DNA of 11,154 bases from Dehalococcoidia bacterium (GTDB lineage: Bacteria > Chloroflexota > Dehalococcoidia > SAR202 > UBA11138). Position 1 is the stretch's first letter. Every line of letters begins with the position of its first letter. The position numbers and the translations under genes were made by a program. Shown here piece after piece: positions 1 through 8,010 of this stretch. The notes beneath the pieces are model-generated. The model was not told where the DNA came from, did not search any database, and saw nothing but the letters and a program-made list of their open reading frames with translations. The stretch spans positions 1 through 11,154 of the forward strand of contig JAAXHZ010000389.1 of assembly GCA_012270625.1 (NCBI GenBank), written 5' to 3'.

Positions 1-36
1 GACAGTCGCTACCGCTTCCACTTCCAAGCAGATAAC

Positions 37-957
37 ATGAGATCGCACGATATAGTCTATCTCTGTTCGACGGGAACGGGACGTATGAGGGATCTGGGCA
101 GTAGCAGGACACACCAAAGGAGGCTTCCGGTCTTCATGTTGATCGTGCTAATCGCCGGAGTCGCCGTGGGCAGTGTGGCATGGTGGGTCCAGAATGAAAA
201 CGAGAAACGCGCTCGACAGCTTGCGCTGGAGGCGTTTCTATACGATGAGTACCGGCTGCTGCCTGTCCGGTTCCATCTGCTGGAATCTGAATATCAGGAG
301 CCGCTTCACTGCCAGCTGTCAGTCGAGGACGTGGACAGGATACTCAGCAAGGTCAACCTGATATGGCAGCAGGCGAGCATTTACTTCTATCTCGAATCGG
401 TTGTGCGGGAGCCTGCCGCCAATCAGTATGTGATCGGCGGATTCACGCGGGGCGCGCCGATCCAGCTTTACCCGCTGATTCGTCCGCCTGAGTCGATGGC
501 ACGGAATATGTTCCACCTGTACTGCATTCATGAGTTCCAACCCAACGGCGCGACGATCGGCGGTCACGACGTGATCTTTTTCAAGGACACCGCGTCGCTT
601 GCGCCAGTCGAAGGGGGAATCGACGAGCCGCTGCCGCGTGTACTTTCCCACCAGCTGGGGTACGCGCTGTCTCTGAGCAACGTCGATGACGAAACACATC
701 TAATGTCCAACGGGACGACCGGCACGCTGCTGAGCGAATTGGATGTGTTCACGGCGCGCCAGGCCGTGGAGAGCATCGAGTGGCACATGACCCCTGTCAC
801 GATGTTAGAAGCCGCGGACTCTTTCATGGAAGAAGGCTCCATCCGAGAGGCCATGCAGCTCTACGAGACGCTGGTGTCGATCCCGGGCAGATCGCCCCTG
901 AAGGACGCCGCCCAGGAGCGTATACAGGAGATGGATGGATCCCCAAACCGACCTTGA
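37..957 (+). CDS. Membrane-anchored metzincin-like protein with degenerate zinc motif
   Basis: Not assignable to a named gene. A hydrophobic segment at residues 31-50, preceded by the basic run RTHQRR, predicts a signal anchor with the rest outside the cytoplasm. The middle looks like a matrixin/metzincin domain: a helix with NLIWQQASIYFYLESV (107-122), the strand GGHDVIFFKDTA (175-186), then HQLGYALSLSN (205-215) and a Met-turn-like LM at 222-223 followed by SELDVFTARQ. The canonical zinc motif is HExxHxxGxxH. Here E is Q206, the second H is Y209 and the third H is N215, so metal-dependent proteolysis is probably lost. Residues 255-300 resemble one TPR-like helical pair. Start: the ATG at 37 overlaps a TGA (38-40) of another frame, but this frame stays open to the window edge, so the gene could begin upstream. 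M17 (85) and M34 (136) are alternatives. M34 would remove the basic residues before the membrane helix. The end overlaps the next gene by 23 bp, suggesting translational coupling. Confidence 0.7.
   Translation: MRSHDIVYLCSTGTGRMRDLGSSRTHQRRLPVFMLIVLIAGVAVGSVAWWVQNENEKRARQLALEAFLYDEYRLLPVRFHLLESEYQEPLHCQLSVEDVDRILSKVNLIWQQASIYFYLESVVREPAANQYVIGGFTRGAPIQLYPLIRPPESMARNMFHLYCIHEFQPNGATIGGHDVIFFKDTASLAPVEGGIDEPLPRVLSHQLGYALSLSNVDDETHLMSNGTTGTLLSELDVFTARQAVESIEWHMTPVTMLEAADSFMEEGSIREAMQLYETLVSIPGRSPLKDAAQERIQEMDGSPNRP
116..123 (+). promoter_or_regulatory. Strong Shine-Dalgarno-like AAAGGAGG inside the 5' part of the first gene
   Basis: AAAGGAGG lies 12 nt before the in-frame ATG at 136 (M34 of the long form). 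It is the best anti-SD match near any candidate start of this gene, but the spacing is long and a start at 136 would place the membrane helix at the extreme N-terminus without positive residues. It may be chance (it encodes part of QRR) or may mark an alternative start. Confidence 0.25.
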
Positions 958-2374
958 CTTCACGTTGAGCGCCGACATGGACCGGGTGCTCGTGTGCCCT
1001 GTGTGCGGACATTTCAACACCGTGGGATCGGCGTGGTGTGCCGACTGCCGGCTGTCACTGTCAGGGACCGAACTGGTCAGCCAACAGGAAGCTCATGAGA
1101 GCGCGAGCCGGCGTCAGACCGCGTTGAAACGACGCCGGCTGGTGCGGTACGGGTTAATTGGACTTATCGTGGCGGCCGTCGTTGCCTGGATTGGCTATGT
1201 GAACCTGGACCCCTTTTTGTCGTTAGACCCACCCGTATCGACGATTGGCGCGGAGCCTGGACCTGGGGAGTGGGCTATGTTCAGGCGTGACCCTGCCCAT
1301 ACCGGCTCTGATGTCTATGGAGGCGTTGCGCCCGCCCCTGATGTCGTGTGGAGGTTCAGAGGTGACGCGCCCATAAGATCTTCACCGGTAGTAGTAGATG
1401 GGTACGTGTACATAGGCACCGGAGACCACAGAGTGGTCGCGCTGGACGCCGAGAGTGGAGACATAGTGTGGGAGCGCACTGTTACCGGGCCTGTCGATTG
1501 GCCGGTTGCCGCGGCGGGCGACCTGGTGTTCATCGGCCTCCGTGACGCGAGAGTGCTTGCACTTGACAGGTACACCGGGGACATGAGGTGGGAGTTCCGC
1601 GCGAGCGGACCGATACACGGGTCGTCCGCTGTGCAGCGGGGCGAGCTGTACATCGGCTCGGACGACTTCGGTATCTACGCCCTGGACGCCATGACTGGGG
1701 AAGAGCGCTGGGTGTACAGAACGGGAGGAAGGGTGGCGTCGAGCGTCGCGGTGAACGCGGATGTGATCACGGTCACGTCTGAGGACAAGTACCTGTATGT
1801 GATCGACAGATCGACGGGCAGACCTCGTTTGGACTTTCGGTTGACCACTGGAAGCAGGTCGCCGGTCTTATTCGACTCGATTGCGTTGGTAATCGACGGG
1901 CGGGGAAGGTTGACGGCGATAGACTGGAGACAGGACGACAAGCCATTCGAGAAGTTCGTGACATGGGCCGGACTCCAGCTTTTCGCTTGGGGTATTCTGG
2001 ACGAGGTTCCGACTCAGAGGGGGTTCGTATGGAGCTTTCGCCCAAACGCGAGTGGCCTGGTGGGAGAGCCGGCGGCTGCGGCGGGAAGGGTGTATGTTTC
2101 GGGTTCGATGGGAGCGCTGTACGCACTGGACGTGGAAACCGGTCTGCCCGTATGGGAGTTCCGTGCTGAGTCGGCGCTCGAACACTCGCCGTCGGTGCGG
2201 GACCGGGTAGTGTATGTAGTGGACTCGGGCGGCAGGCTATACGCCGTCGATGCCGAGACCGGCGAGAGCCAATGGGAGTTCGACATCGGAGATCAGATCA
2301 CGACTAGTCCGGTCGTTGCGGGGGGAGCGCTGTACATCGTATCCGAAGACGGCGGGCTGCTCGCGATGCGATGA
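935..2374 (+). CDS. Zinc-ribbon, membrane-anchored PQQ-repeat beta-propeller protein
   Basis: 479 aa. The N-terminus carries a zinc ribbon with C21-x2-C24 and C35-x2-C38. A basic stretch (KRRRLVR, 65-71) and one transmembrane helix at about 72-91 follow, so the ribbon is predicted to be cytoplasmic and the rest extracytoplasmic. WAMFRRDPAHTG (113-124) is the usual opening of PQQ_2/BamB-like propellers. The blade motif LDAxTGxxxW recurs at about 170, 210, 250, 290, 398 and 438, with a degenerate blade near 329, giving about seven blades. Blade five holds an insertion (about 331-365) with a hydrophobic patch. Such propellers are mostly binding or scaffold modules. BamB function is not implied, because the zinc ribbon and single helix do not fit an outer-membrane lipoprotein. 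The ATG at 935 is used because it couples to the preceding gene and has CAGGAG just upstream; the ATG at 977 would also keep the zinc ribbon. Ligand and partners are unknown. Confidence 0.88.
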   Translation: MDPQTDLDFTLSADMDRVLVCPVCGHFNTVGSAWCADCRLSLSGTELVSQQEAHESASRRQTALKRRRLVRYGLIGLIVAAVVAWIGYVNLDPFLSLDPPVSTIGAEPGPGEWAMFRRDPAHTGSDVYGGVAPAPDVVWRFRGDAPIRSSPVVVDGYVYIGTGDHRVVALDAESGDIVWERTVTGPVDWPVAAAGDLVFIGLRDARVLALDRYTGDMRWEFRASGPIHGSSAVQRGELYIGSDDFGIYALDAMTGEERWVYRTGGRVASSVAVNADVITVTSEDKYLYVIDRSTGRPRLDFRLTTGSRSPVLFDSIALVIDGRGRLTAIDWRQDDKPFEKFVTWAGLQLFAWGILDEVPTQRGFVWSFRPNASGLVGEPAAAAGRVYVSGSMGALYALDVETGLPVWEFRAESALEHSPSVRDRVVYVVDSGGRLYAVDAETGESQWEFDIGDQITTSPVVAGGALYIVSEDGGLLAMR

Positions 2375-2450
2375 GCCTGCATGGTGACTATGGTAGGCTA
2401 CATCAAGAACTTCAGGTGTGGGGAACTCCGTAGTTTAGAGTCTTGAACAC

Positions 2451-4424
2451 ATGATAATCTTCGTGCGATGGGTAGCTGCCATAGGTCTTAGCATTGTCTT
2501 CATGGCAGCGCTGTCGGTATCCCTCGTGCTCGTAAGCCTAAACCGCACTCTTATGGACGCGCGCTTCTATCCTGATCTGATGAAGAGTGTTGGCATGTAC
2601 CGGTTCGTGATGGGGGACGTGCTTACGTCGGCTCTGGACGAGGCCCGGCAGATCGATACCGAACAGCTCGACATCGGCTTCCGCCAGAATCCTCTCGTCA
2701 CGTCTGGCCTGACCACCCGGCAGATAGTCGATGCGGTGCATTTCGCACTGTCTCCCCGAGACTTGGAGAGGGTGGTGGCTCCGGCTGTTCTGGAGATCGC
2801 GGAGTTTGTGATGGGTGATCGAGACAGCTTCGTGGTGAAGTTCGACGCTGGGAGGCACGTCGGAGGCGCGGTAGACGAAGTTCACATGCTCATGCGAGAG
2901 TCGGACGCCTATGACCGGTTCATCGAGTATGAGCTTGAGCCGAGAGTCCGAGGGGGTGCGGAAGAAGCTCTGAGCGCAAACGAGAACGTGGCCGATTGGA
3001 TGCTGTACCTGTTCGGGAGTGCAGAGGACGCTGAAGACAGCATGGTGCGGGTGGTATTGAGAATGCTGACCGCCGAGTGGCTGGCAGTCCAGGTCGAGCA
3101 GGCGCTGGACGAGCTGACTGCATACCTGGTGGGCGAGTCCGACAGCTTCGAGATCAGGAGTGAGCTAACCGATGCGCAGGTCGCAGCCGCCGTCGAGGAG
3201 ACTAAGTCCATCCTTCGGGAGGCAGATGCCTACAGTCTGGTCTTCCCAGGAGTTGTTGAGCCGGCCCTGGAGGACGTAGTGGCAGCTGAGATCAGACTTC
3301 CGTACGGTGTGATCGTTACCCGTGGGGAGGTGATAGACGCGCTCCGGCAGACCGCGCCGTCATCATGGGTGCAGCGCGAGGCCGAGAATCTGATTGATCA
3401 CGTGGTCCCATACGTCCTGGGAAGGTCGGAGGGGTTCTCGATACAGATAGATCTGAGTCGTAACAAGCAGGCGGCTTCAGAAGCATTAACGGACCTTGTA
3501 ATTGCCAGGGTGGATGATGCTCTGACAAGGCTGTCGGTGTGTGCGACAAGGTCAGAGATGAGCGCCGCCCGACGCAGGTTGGAGTCGGAACTTCCCACTT
3601 GCATTCCGCCAGGAATGGCTGCCAGCGGCATCCTGGAACGGGCGAGGCCTACCATAGACGACTCTATACTGACCTCCACGCTGGCTCCTATCCCAGACAC
3701 TGTCACGTTTACCGAGATGGACTTCCGGTCCAACGTGGAAGAGTCGGTCGGATCGGAGACGCTGGAGCATCTCGATACACTTCGAACTGTGCTCAGGGAG
3801 GGATGGAGCTACAGTCAGGATGATCTGAGGACCGAGTTGTCGGAGAGGAGCGGCGCGCTGCAAGCGCTGGACGGGACACGCTCGTTTTTCAGGGACGGCT
3901 ACTCTTACAGAGACCGGTCAGGTCGTCGCTCAGACGACTCTGTCGGCATCGCTCTGAACACAGTGCGCGCTGGACTGGGGTTGGTGCGCAGGTACGAATG
4001 GTGGGCCTACCTGTCGACACCCGCACTGCTGATCGCCATCGGCCTTCTCGGAGGGACAAGCTGGCGGGGCAGGGTGTTGTGGGCGTCCTCGACTCTGCTC
4101 GTGTCGGCTGGGTTGGTCTTCGCGCTCTCGTCGTATGTGCAAGATCCGCAGGATGCGCTGTTAGACGAGGTGTACGAATTGGCTCGGTCACAAGGGTCAG
4201 GCGCGCTTTTCGGAGACACGCAGAGACTGATTGGGATCAAGTTGGTTGAGGTCGTGGAGAGGATCATAGACGAGTTCGTCGGGGGCATCAGTCTGTACAG
4301 TTTGGCGCTGGTGGTTGCAGCGACTGTCGTGCTTGTGACAGCTGTGTGCTGGCGCTGGATAGTTGAGGTGGCGGGGCGCGTTCAGCGACCGCGAAACTTG
4401 TCACCCGGTGGCGGCGTGCGTTAG
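2451..4424 (+). CDS. Large membrane protein with three internal repeats, unknown function
   Basis: 657 aa; no family recognised. One N-terminal transmembrane helix (about 8-30) is followed by a mostly helical, acidic extracytoplasmic region of about 480 residues. Three more hydrophobic helices follow at about 515-535, 541-562 and 611-637, with a basic tail. The extracytoplasmic region holds three diverged copies of a unit of roughly 100 residues. Each has a G-x-x-[DE]-[SG]-F signature at 122-127 (GDRDSF), 228-233 (GESDSF) and 324-329 (GRSEGF), preceded by a helix and followed by an Ala-rich helix. The first two copies also share RE[SA]DAY (149-154 and 256-261). A shorter pair, LREGWSYS (447-454) and FRDGYSYR (480-487), follows. 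The gene starts 76 nt after the propeller gene. No strong ribosome site is seen before the ATG at 2451, though the helix begins directly after it. It could be a surface sensor, transporter accessory or adhesin-like protein; the sequence does not decide. Confidence 0.8.
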   Translation: MIIFVRWVAAIGLSIVFMAALSVSLVLVSLNRTLMDARFYPDLMKSVGMYRFVMGDVLTSALDEARQIDTEQLDIGFRQNPLVTSGLTTRQIVDAVHFALSPRDLERVVAPAVLEIAEFVMGDRDSFVVKFDAGRHVGGAVDEVHMLMRESDAYDRFIEYELEPRVRGGAEEALSANENVADWMLYLFGSAEDAEDSMVRVVLRMLTAEWLAVQVEQALDELTAYLVGESDSFEIRSELTDAQVAAAVEETKSILREADAYSLVFPGVVEPALEDVVAAEIRLPYGVIVTRGEVIDALRQTAPSSWVQREAENLIDHVVPYVLGRSEGFSIQIDLSRNKQAASEALTDLVIARVDDALTRLSVCATRSEMSAARRRLESELPTCIPPGMAASGILERARPTIDDSILTSTLAPIPDTVTFTEMDFRSNVEESVGSETLEHLDTLRTVLREGWSYSQDDLRTELSERSGALQALDGTRSFFRDGYSYRDRSGRRSDDSVGIALNTVRAGLGLVRRYEWWAYLSTPALLIAIGLLGGTSWRGRVLWASSTLLVSAGLVFALSSYVQDPQDALLDEVYELARSQGSGALFGDTQRLIGIKLVEVVERIIDEFVGGISLYSLALVVAATVVLVTAVCWRWIVEVAGRVQRPRNLSPGGGVR

Positions 4425-4494
4425 AGTATCTTCAGCTTTGACTCAGTATGTGGCGATAAGTTGGCGTGGGAGCGAGGACGCTAAGTATCTTCGC

Positions 4495-4586
4495 GGACAG
4501 GTGGCCGAGCGGCTGAAGGCGCGCCCCTGCTAAGGGCGTAGGGTCTTATAGGGCTCTCGTGGGTTCGAATCCCACCCTGTCCGCCA
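4495..4586 (+). tRNA. tRNA-Ser (anticodon GCU)
   Basis: A complete class II tRNA. The acceptor stem GGACAGG (4495-4501) pairs with CCTGTCC (4576-4582), followed by discriminator G and an encoded CCA (4584-4586). The D arm has the serine-type GGCCGAGCGGCTGAAGGC. The anticodon stem CGCCC (4522-4526) pairs with GGGCG (4534-4538) around loop CTGCTAA, giving anticodon GCT at 4529-4531, which reads AGC/AGU. A long variable arm (about 4539-4558) is as expected for serine. The T arm is GTGGG-TTCGAAT-CCCAC (4559-4575). No fully convincing promoter is seen; a TTGACT at 4438-4443 lacks a well-placed -10 box. Confidence 0.97.
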
Positions 4587-4725
4587 CTTTATCAAGACAC
4601 GATCCCCGACATTGCGATGGCGTTCGTCTGCCGACGGCTTCGTTCCAAATCAGCCAGGCCAACATTGCCTCCGCGTCAGAGTCATTTTTACGGGTGCAGG
4701 GCGTGCCTTGCTCACCAGGGAGATA

Positions 4726-5781
4726 ATGAACAAAGGCGTACTCGAAAAGTACAAGGACCACCTGCCGGTGACCGACGACACGCCGATGATCTCCCTCGGA
4801 GAGGGGGACACTCCGCTGGTGAAGTCGCGCACCATCGGCCCGATGGTCGGCTGCGATGAGCTCTACTTCAAGCTGGAAGGGTGCAACCCGACCGGATCGT
4901 TCAAAGACCGGGGGATGGTCGTGGCGGTCGCCAAGGCGATGGAGGCGGGTGGGCGGAGCATCGCGTGCGCGTCAACGGGCAACACCAGCGCATCAGCCGC
5001 CGCATACGGGGCTTACCTGGACCTGCCGACGACTATAATAGTGCCCAAGGGCAACATATCCAGGGGGAAACTGGCGCAGGCTATAGCCTACGGCGCCCGT
5101 ATCATGCTGATTCGCGGCAGCTTCGACCACGCGCTCGAACTCGTCCGCGAGCTCACGGAGAGAAATCCCATCACCCTCGTCAACTCAGTCAACCCCAACC
5201 GTATCCAGGGTCAGAAGACAGCATCGTTCGAGATCGTCGAAGACCTTGGATCTGCCCCCGACTTCGTGTTCATCCCCGTTGGCAATGCCGGCAACATCAC
5301 CGCGTACTGGCTTGGCTTCCAGGAAGCGTACATCAATGAGTGGTCGGCAGTGCGCCCGAAGATGATGGGCTTCCAGGCACAGGGCGCGGCTCCGATTGTC
5401 AGGGGTGACATCGTTCCTGAGCCGGAGACGATAGCCTCCGCAATCAGGATAGGCAACCCCGCAAGCTGGAACAGCGCGATCAGGGCGCGGGACGAGTCGG
5501 GAGGCGCCATCGACATGGTGTCTGACCAGAACATCCTGGACGCCTACCGGCTGATGGCCAGCGGCGAGGGCGTATTCTGTGAGCCTGCGTCGGCAGCGGG
5601 CGTGGCGGGGCTGCTCAAGCATTCCGAGGCTGGGCTGGACCTGGAGGGCAAGAAGGTCGTGTGCATCATCACAGGCTCAGGCCTGAAGGACCCAGACCTG
5701 GCGAACGAGATCGAGCCGACGTGGATGGAGGAGTATCCCCCAGATCTGTCGGCGGTCGAGCAGGCGCTGCTGGTGGAGTAG
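4726..5781 (+). CDS. thrC: Threonine synthase
   Basis: PLP enzyme converting O-phospho-L-homoserine and water to L-threonine and phosphate, the last step of cytoplasmic threonine synthesis. With the start at 4726 the protein is 351 aa, typical of the short bacterial ThrC class. It opens with SLGEGDTPLV (23-32). GCNPTGSFKDRGM (52-64) carries the PLP Schiff-base lysine K60. STGNTSASAAAYG (83-95) is the substrate and cofactor loop. PVGNAGN (184-190) is the glycine-rich PLP phosphate cradle. CEPASAAGVAGL (285-296) and ITGSGLKDP (315-323) are the expected C-terminal motifs. An in-frame ATG at 4612 would add 38 residues unlike the family; the ATG at 4726 is preceded by AGGGAG (4717-4722) at a short spacing of 3 nt. 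The 139-nt gap after tRNA-Ser shows no threonine-rich leader peptide or clear attenuator. It heads a tight run with the next two genes. Confidence 0.96.
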   Translation: MNKGVLEKYKDHLPVTDDTPMISLGEGDTPLVKSRTIGPMVGCDELYFKLEGCNPTGSFKDRGMVVAVAKAMEAGGRSIACASTGNTSASAAAYGAYLDLPTTIIVPKGNISRGKLAQAIAYGARIMLIRGSFDHALELVRELTERNPITLVNSVNPNRIQGQKTASFEIVEDLGSAPDFVFIPVGNAGNITAYWLGFQEAYINEWSAVRPKMMGFQAQGAAPIVRGDIVPEPETIASAIRIGNPASWNSAIRARDESGGAIDMVSDQNILDAYRLMASGEGVFCEPASAAGVAGLLKHSEAGLDLEGKKVVCIITGSGLKDPDLANEIEPTWMEEYPPDLSAVEQALLVE

Positions 5782-5796
5782 AGGAGACCGAATCGA

Positions 5797-6774
5797 GTGA
5801 CCATCAAGGTCCGAGCAGAGAGCTTTGACTCCATTTGGAGTTGCTGGGAGCAGATACTCCCGGGCTGCATTACAGACACGGTTTTCGTGACACCTTGGTG
5901 GCACAGGACGTGGTGGGACAACTTCAGGGGATCAAGGGAGCTTCGCATACTGTCGGTCAACGACGGTGATGACCTGCTTGGGATCGCTCCGCTCATGTCG
6001 GACGGCGATAGGCTGACATTCCTTGGGGACAAGGACCTCTCAGACTACTTCGACTTCGTGGTGCCGCACGACAGGGTCAATCGCTTTTTCCCGGCGCTTT
6101 GGGAACATCTGTCGGCTGCTGACTGGGCCACGCTCGATCTTCCATCGCTTCCCAACGGGTCGCCAACGCTGGAGCTGCTCCCGAGTCTCGCCAAGAGCAT
6201 GAACATGAGCGTCATGATCCATGAGGAGGAGACCACTCCGAAGGCTGAGCTTCCAGACACGTGGGACGAGTTTCTGGCAGGTCTGAGGAAGAAAGACAGG
6301 CACGAGCTCAGACGGAAGATACGGCGACTGGATAGAGAAAACAGCCATCGTCAGTACGTAGCCAACGATGGCGAAGACCTGAACGGTTCTATGCAGGACT
6401 TCTTCAGACTTCTCCGAGCGAGCCGGGAAGACAAGAACGAGTTCCTGACGCCGGAACGGGAGACCTTCTTCCTGGACATCGCGAGGGAGTCGGTCAGTCG
6501 CGGCCAGTTCATACTAAGCTTCCTGGAGGTGGACGGCGAGAACGTTGCCGCCTGCATCTGCTTCGACTACGGAGAGTCATATCTGCTATACAATAGCGGC
6601 TACGATCCGAGCTACTCGAGACTCAGCGTAGGCCTGATAAACAAGGCGCTGAGCCTGCAAGCGGCGATCCAGGAGGGTCGGAGGACCTTCAACTTCCTGA
6701 AGGGCAACGAGAGATACAAGTACAACCTGGGCGGCCAGGATGAACCTGTGTACCATCTGACGATTTCGCGGTAG
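5797..6774 (+). CDS. BioF2/FemAB-like acyltransferase (GNAT fold, Acetyltransf_6 type)
   Basis: 325 aa, no membrane segment, presumably cytoplasmic. The layout matches BioF2-like/CelD-type proteins of the GNAT superfamily related to FemAB aminoacyltransferases. An aromatic N-terminal segment TPWWHRTWWDNF (32-43) leads to DFVVP (86-90), a basic helix KKDRHELRRKIRRLDRE (165-181) typical of the family, and a C-terminal half ending in FNFLKGNERYKYNLGG (298-313), the usual family signature. Members transfer acyl or aminoacyl groups during exopolysaccharide, cellulose-accessory or cell-wall precursor synthesis; the donor and acceptor cannot be read here. The start is GTG at 5797, chosen because GAGGAG (5781-5786) lies 10 nt upstream and overlaps the thrC stop codon region. 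The gene sits between thrC and a GT4 glycosyltransferase with gaps of 15 and 8 nt, suggesting co-transcription and a possible joint role in modifying a sugar. Confidence 0.85.
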   Translation: MTIKVRAESFDSIWSCWEQILPGCITDTVFVTPWWHRTWWDNFRGSRELRILSVNDGDDLLGIAPLMSDGDRLTFLGDKDLSDYFDFVVPHDRVNRFFPALWEHLSAADWATLDLPSLPNGSPTLELLPSLAKSMNMSVMIHEEETTPKAELPDTWDEFLAGLRKKDRHELRRKIRRLDRENSHRQYVANDGEDLNGSMQDFFRLLRASREDKNEFLTPERETFFLDIARESVSRGQFILSFLEVDGENVAACICFDYGESYLLYNSGYDPSYSRLSVGLINKALSLQAAIQEGRRTFNFLKGNERYKYNLGGQDEPVYHLTISR

Positions 6775-6782
6775 AGGTGTGT

Positions 6783-8009
6783 ATGTGTAGAAGCCTGGCG
6801 CTGCTGAGCTACCATGGCTGTCCTGTAGCAAGACTGGGCGAGAAGGACACCGGCGGCATGAACGTCTATGTCCTGCAGCTAGCTAGGGAGTACGCCAGAA
6901 GAGGGAACCGGGTCGATGTGTTCACCCGGTACCATGATTCCACCGACCCCAAAATCGTCCAGATCGAAGAGGATGCCAGGGTCATACACCTGGAGGCTGG
7001 GCCTCTCGATACTTCCAAGAACGACCTGTTCTCGTACATCCCCGGCTTCCTGGACGGGCTGTACCGCTTTCAGAGGGAAGAGGAGACCGGCTACGACCTG
7101 ATTCACAGCCACTACTGGCTGTCCGGCATGGTGGGCACGACCCTGAGCAGGGAGTGGAACGTGCCACATGTCGCGACGTTCCACACGCTGGCGAAGACCA
7201 AGATGCGCGCTAGGCCGGGAGAGCGCGAGCCGCAGCTGCGTCAGGACGTCGAAGCGCACGTCATGGCCGTCGCCGACGGTATCGTCGTCTCAACCGACGA
7301 GGAGCGCCAGGACATAATCAGGCACTACGAGGCGCCTGCCCGGAACGTCCATGTCGTCCCGGCTGGCGTCAACCTCGACATGTTCCAACCCGTGGATCAG
7401 GCCGACGCGCGCGCGGAGCTTGGCATCGAAGAGGAGCGAGTCATCCTATACGTCGGCAGGATCGAGCCGCTCAAGGGTATCGACATCCTGCTGAGGGCTG
7501 TGCCGATGCTGGAATACGGGCATGACCTCAGAGTTCTGGTAGTCGGCGGGAACCCCGACAACGACGCTGAGCTGGACAGGCTGAAGTCGCTCACGGCCGA
7601 GCTGGGCATCGGAGACTCGGTGACATTCACCGGCTCGGTGCCTCAGGAGGCGCTCCCTACGTACTATGGAGCGGCGGACGTGTTTGTCCTGCCGTCCCAC
7701 TCGGAGAGCTTTGGGCTGGCTCCGCTGGAGGCGATGGCCTGCGGGACGCCTGTGGTGGTTTCCAGGGTCGGCGGCATGAAGACGTTCGTGAACAGCGGAG
7801 AGAACGGCTACCTGGTGCCATGGAGGTGTCCTGAGTCGTTCGCGCAGCGGCTGGACGTACTTCTCGCGAATCCGGAGCTCAGGAACGCGATGGGACGGGC
7901 GGCGCGTGCAAAGGCGCTCAGCATGGGCTGGGACAGCGTCGCCGAACGGATGCTGGACTACTACTCCACCCACGTCGACGACTCCTGGGCGGCGCTCGCC
8001 GGAGACTGA
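6783..8009 (+). CDS. GT4 glycosyltransferase, MshA / sucrose-phosphate-synthase-like
   Basis: Retaining GT-B glycosyltransferase, 408 aa from ATG 6783. A GTG at 6777 would add two residues, but AGAGG (6773-6777) is spaced 5 nt from the ATG and overlaps the GTG. Motifs: DTGGMNVYV (22-30) at the acceptor/donor cleft, HSHYWLSG (108-115), PAGVNLDMF (193-201), VGRIEPLKG (224-232) with donor-phosphate residues R226 and K231, and the EX7E pair E308/E316 in ESFGLAPLE. By recalled alignment to MshA (UDP-GlcNAc : 1L-myo-inositol-1-phosphate transferase), the acceptor-phosphate quartet appears kept as K79, Y111, T135 and R153. This suggests a phosphorylated sugar or inositol acceptor, a trait also seen in sucrose-phosphate synthases. 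The exact substrate is not decided and no mshB or mshC homologue is in the window, so no gene symbol is given. It is the last gene of the thrC run. Confidence 0.9.
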   Translation: MCRSLALLSYHGCPVARLGEKDTGGMNVYVLQLAREYARRGNRVDVFTRYHDSTDPKIVQIEEDARVIHLEAGPLDTSKNDLFSYIPGFLDGLYRFQREEETGYDLIHSHYWLSGMVGTTLSREWNVPHVATFHTLAKTKMRARPGEREPQLRQDVEAHVMAVADGIVVSTDEERQDIIRHYEAPARNVHVVPAGVNLDMFQPVDQADARAELGIEEERVILYVGRIEPLKGIDILLRAVPMLEYGHDLRVLVVGGNPDNDAELDRLKSLTAELGIGDSVTFTGSVPQEALPTYYGAADVFVLPSHSESFGLAPLEAMACGTPVVVSRVGGMKTFVNSGENGYLVPWRCPESFAQRLDVLLANPELRNAMGRAARAKALSMGWDSVAERMLDYYSTHVDDSWAALAGD

Positions 8010-8010
8010 G

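Noticed and set aside
2374..2399. Weak hairpin (AGCCTGC with GGTAGGCT-type arm) after the propeller gene as a terminator
   Set aside because: About 7 bp with a G-U pair and no T-run.
4425..4492. 9-bp direct repeat AGTATCTTC (4425-4433 and 4484-4492) before tRNA-Ser as an attachment site
   Set aside because: Both copies are outside the tRNA, and there is no integrase or foreign segment; a chance repeat is likely.
4612..4725. Upstream 38-codon extension of thrC
   Set aside because: The added residues do not resemble the threonine synthase N-terminus, there is no ribosome site before the ATG at 4612, and the 351-aa form has the usual family length.
4587..4725. thrC leader as a T-box or threonine attenuator
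   Set aside because: No Thr-rich leader peptide, no recognisable T-box sequence and only short, weak hairpins.
4546..4761. Minus-strand open frame ending in VGFEPTRAL
   Set aside because: It is a read-through of the reverse complement of the tRNA-Ser T arm, a well-known source of false proteins; no ribosome site or domain.
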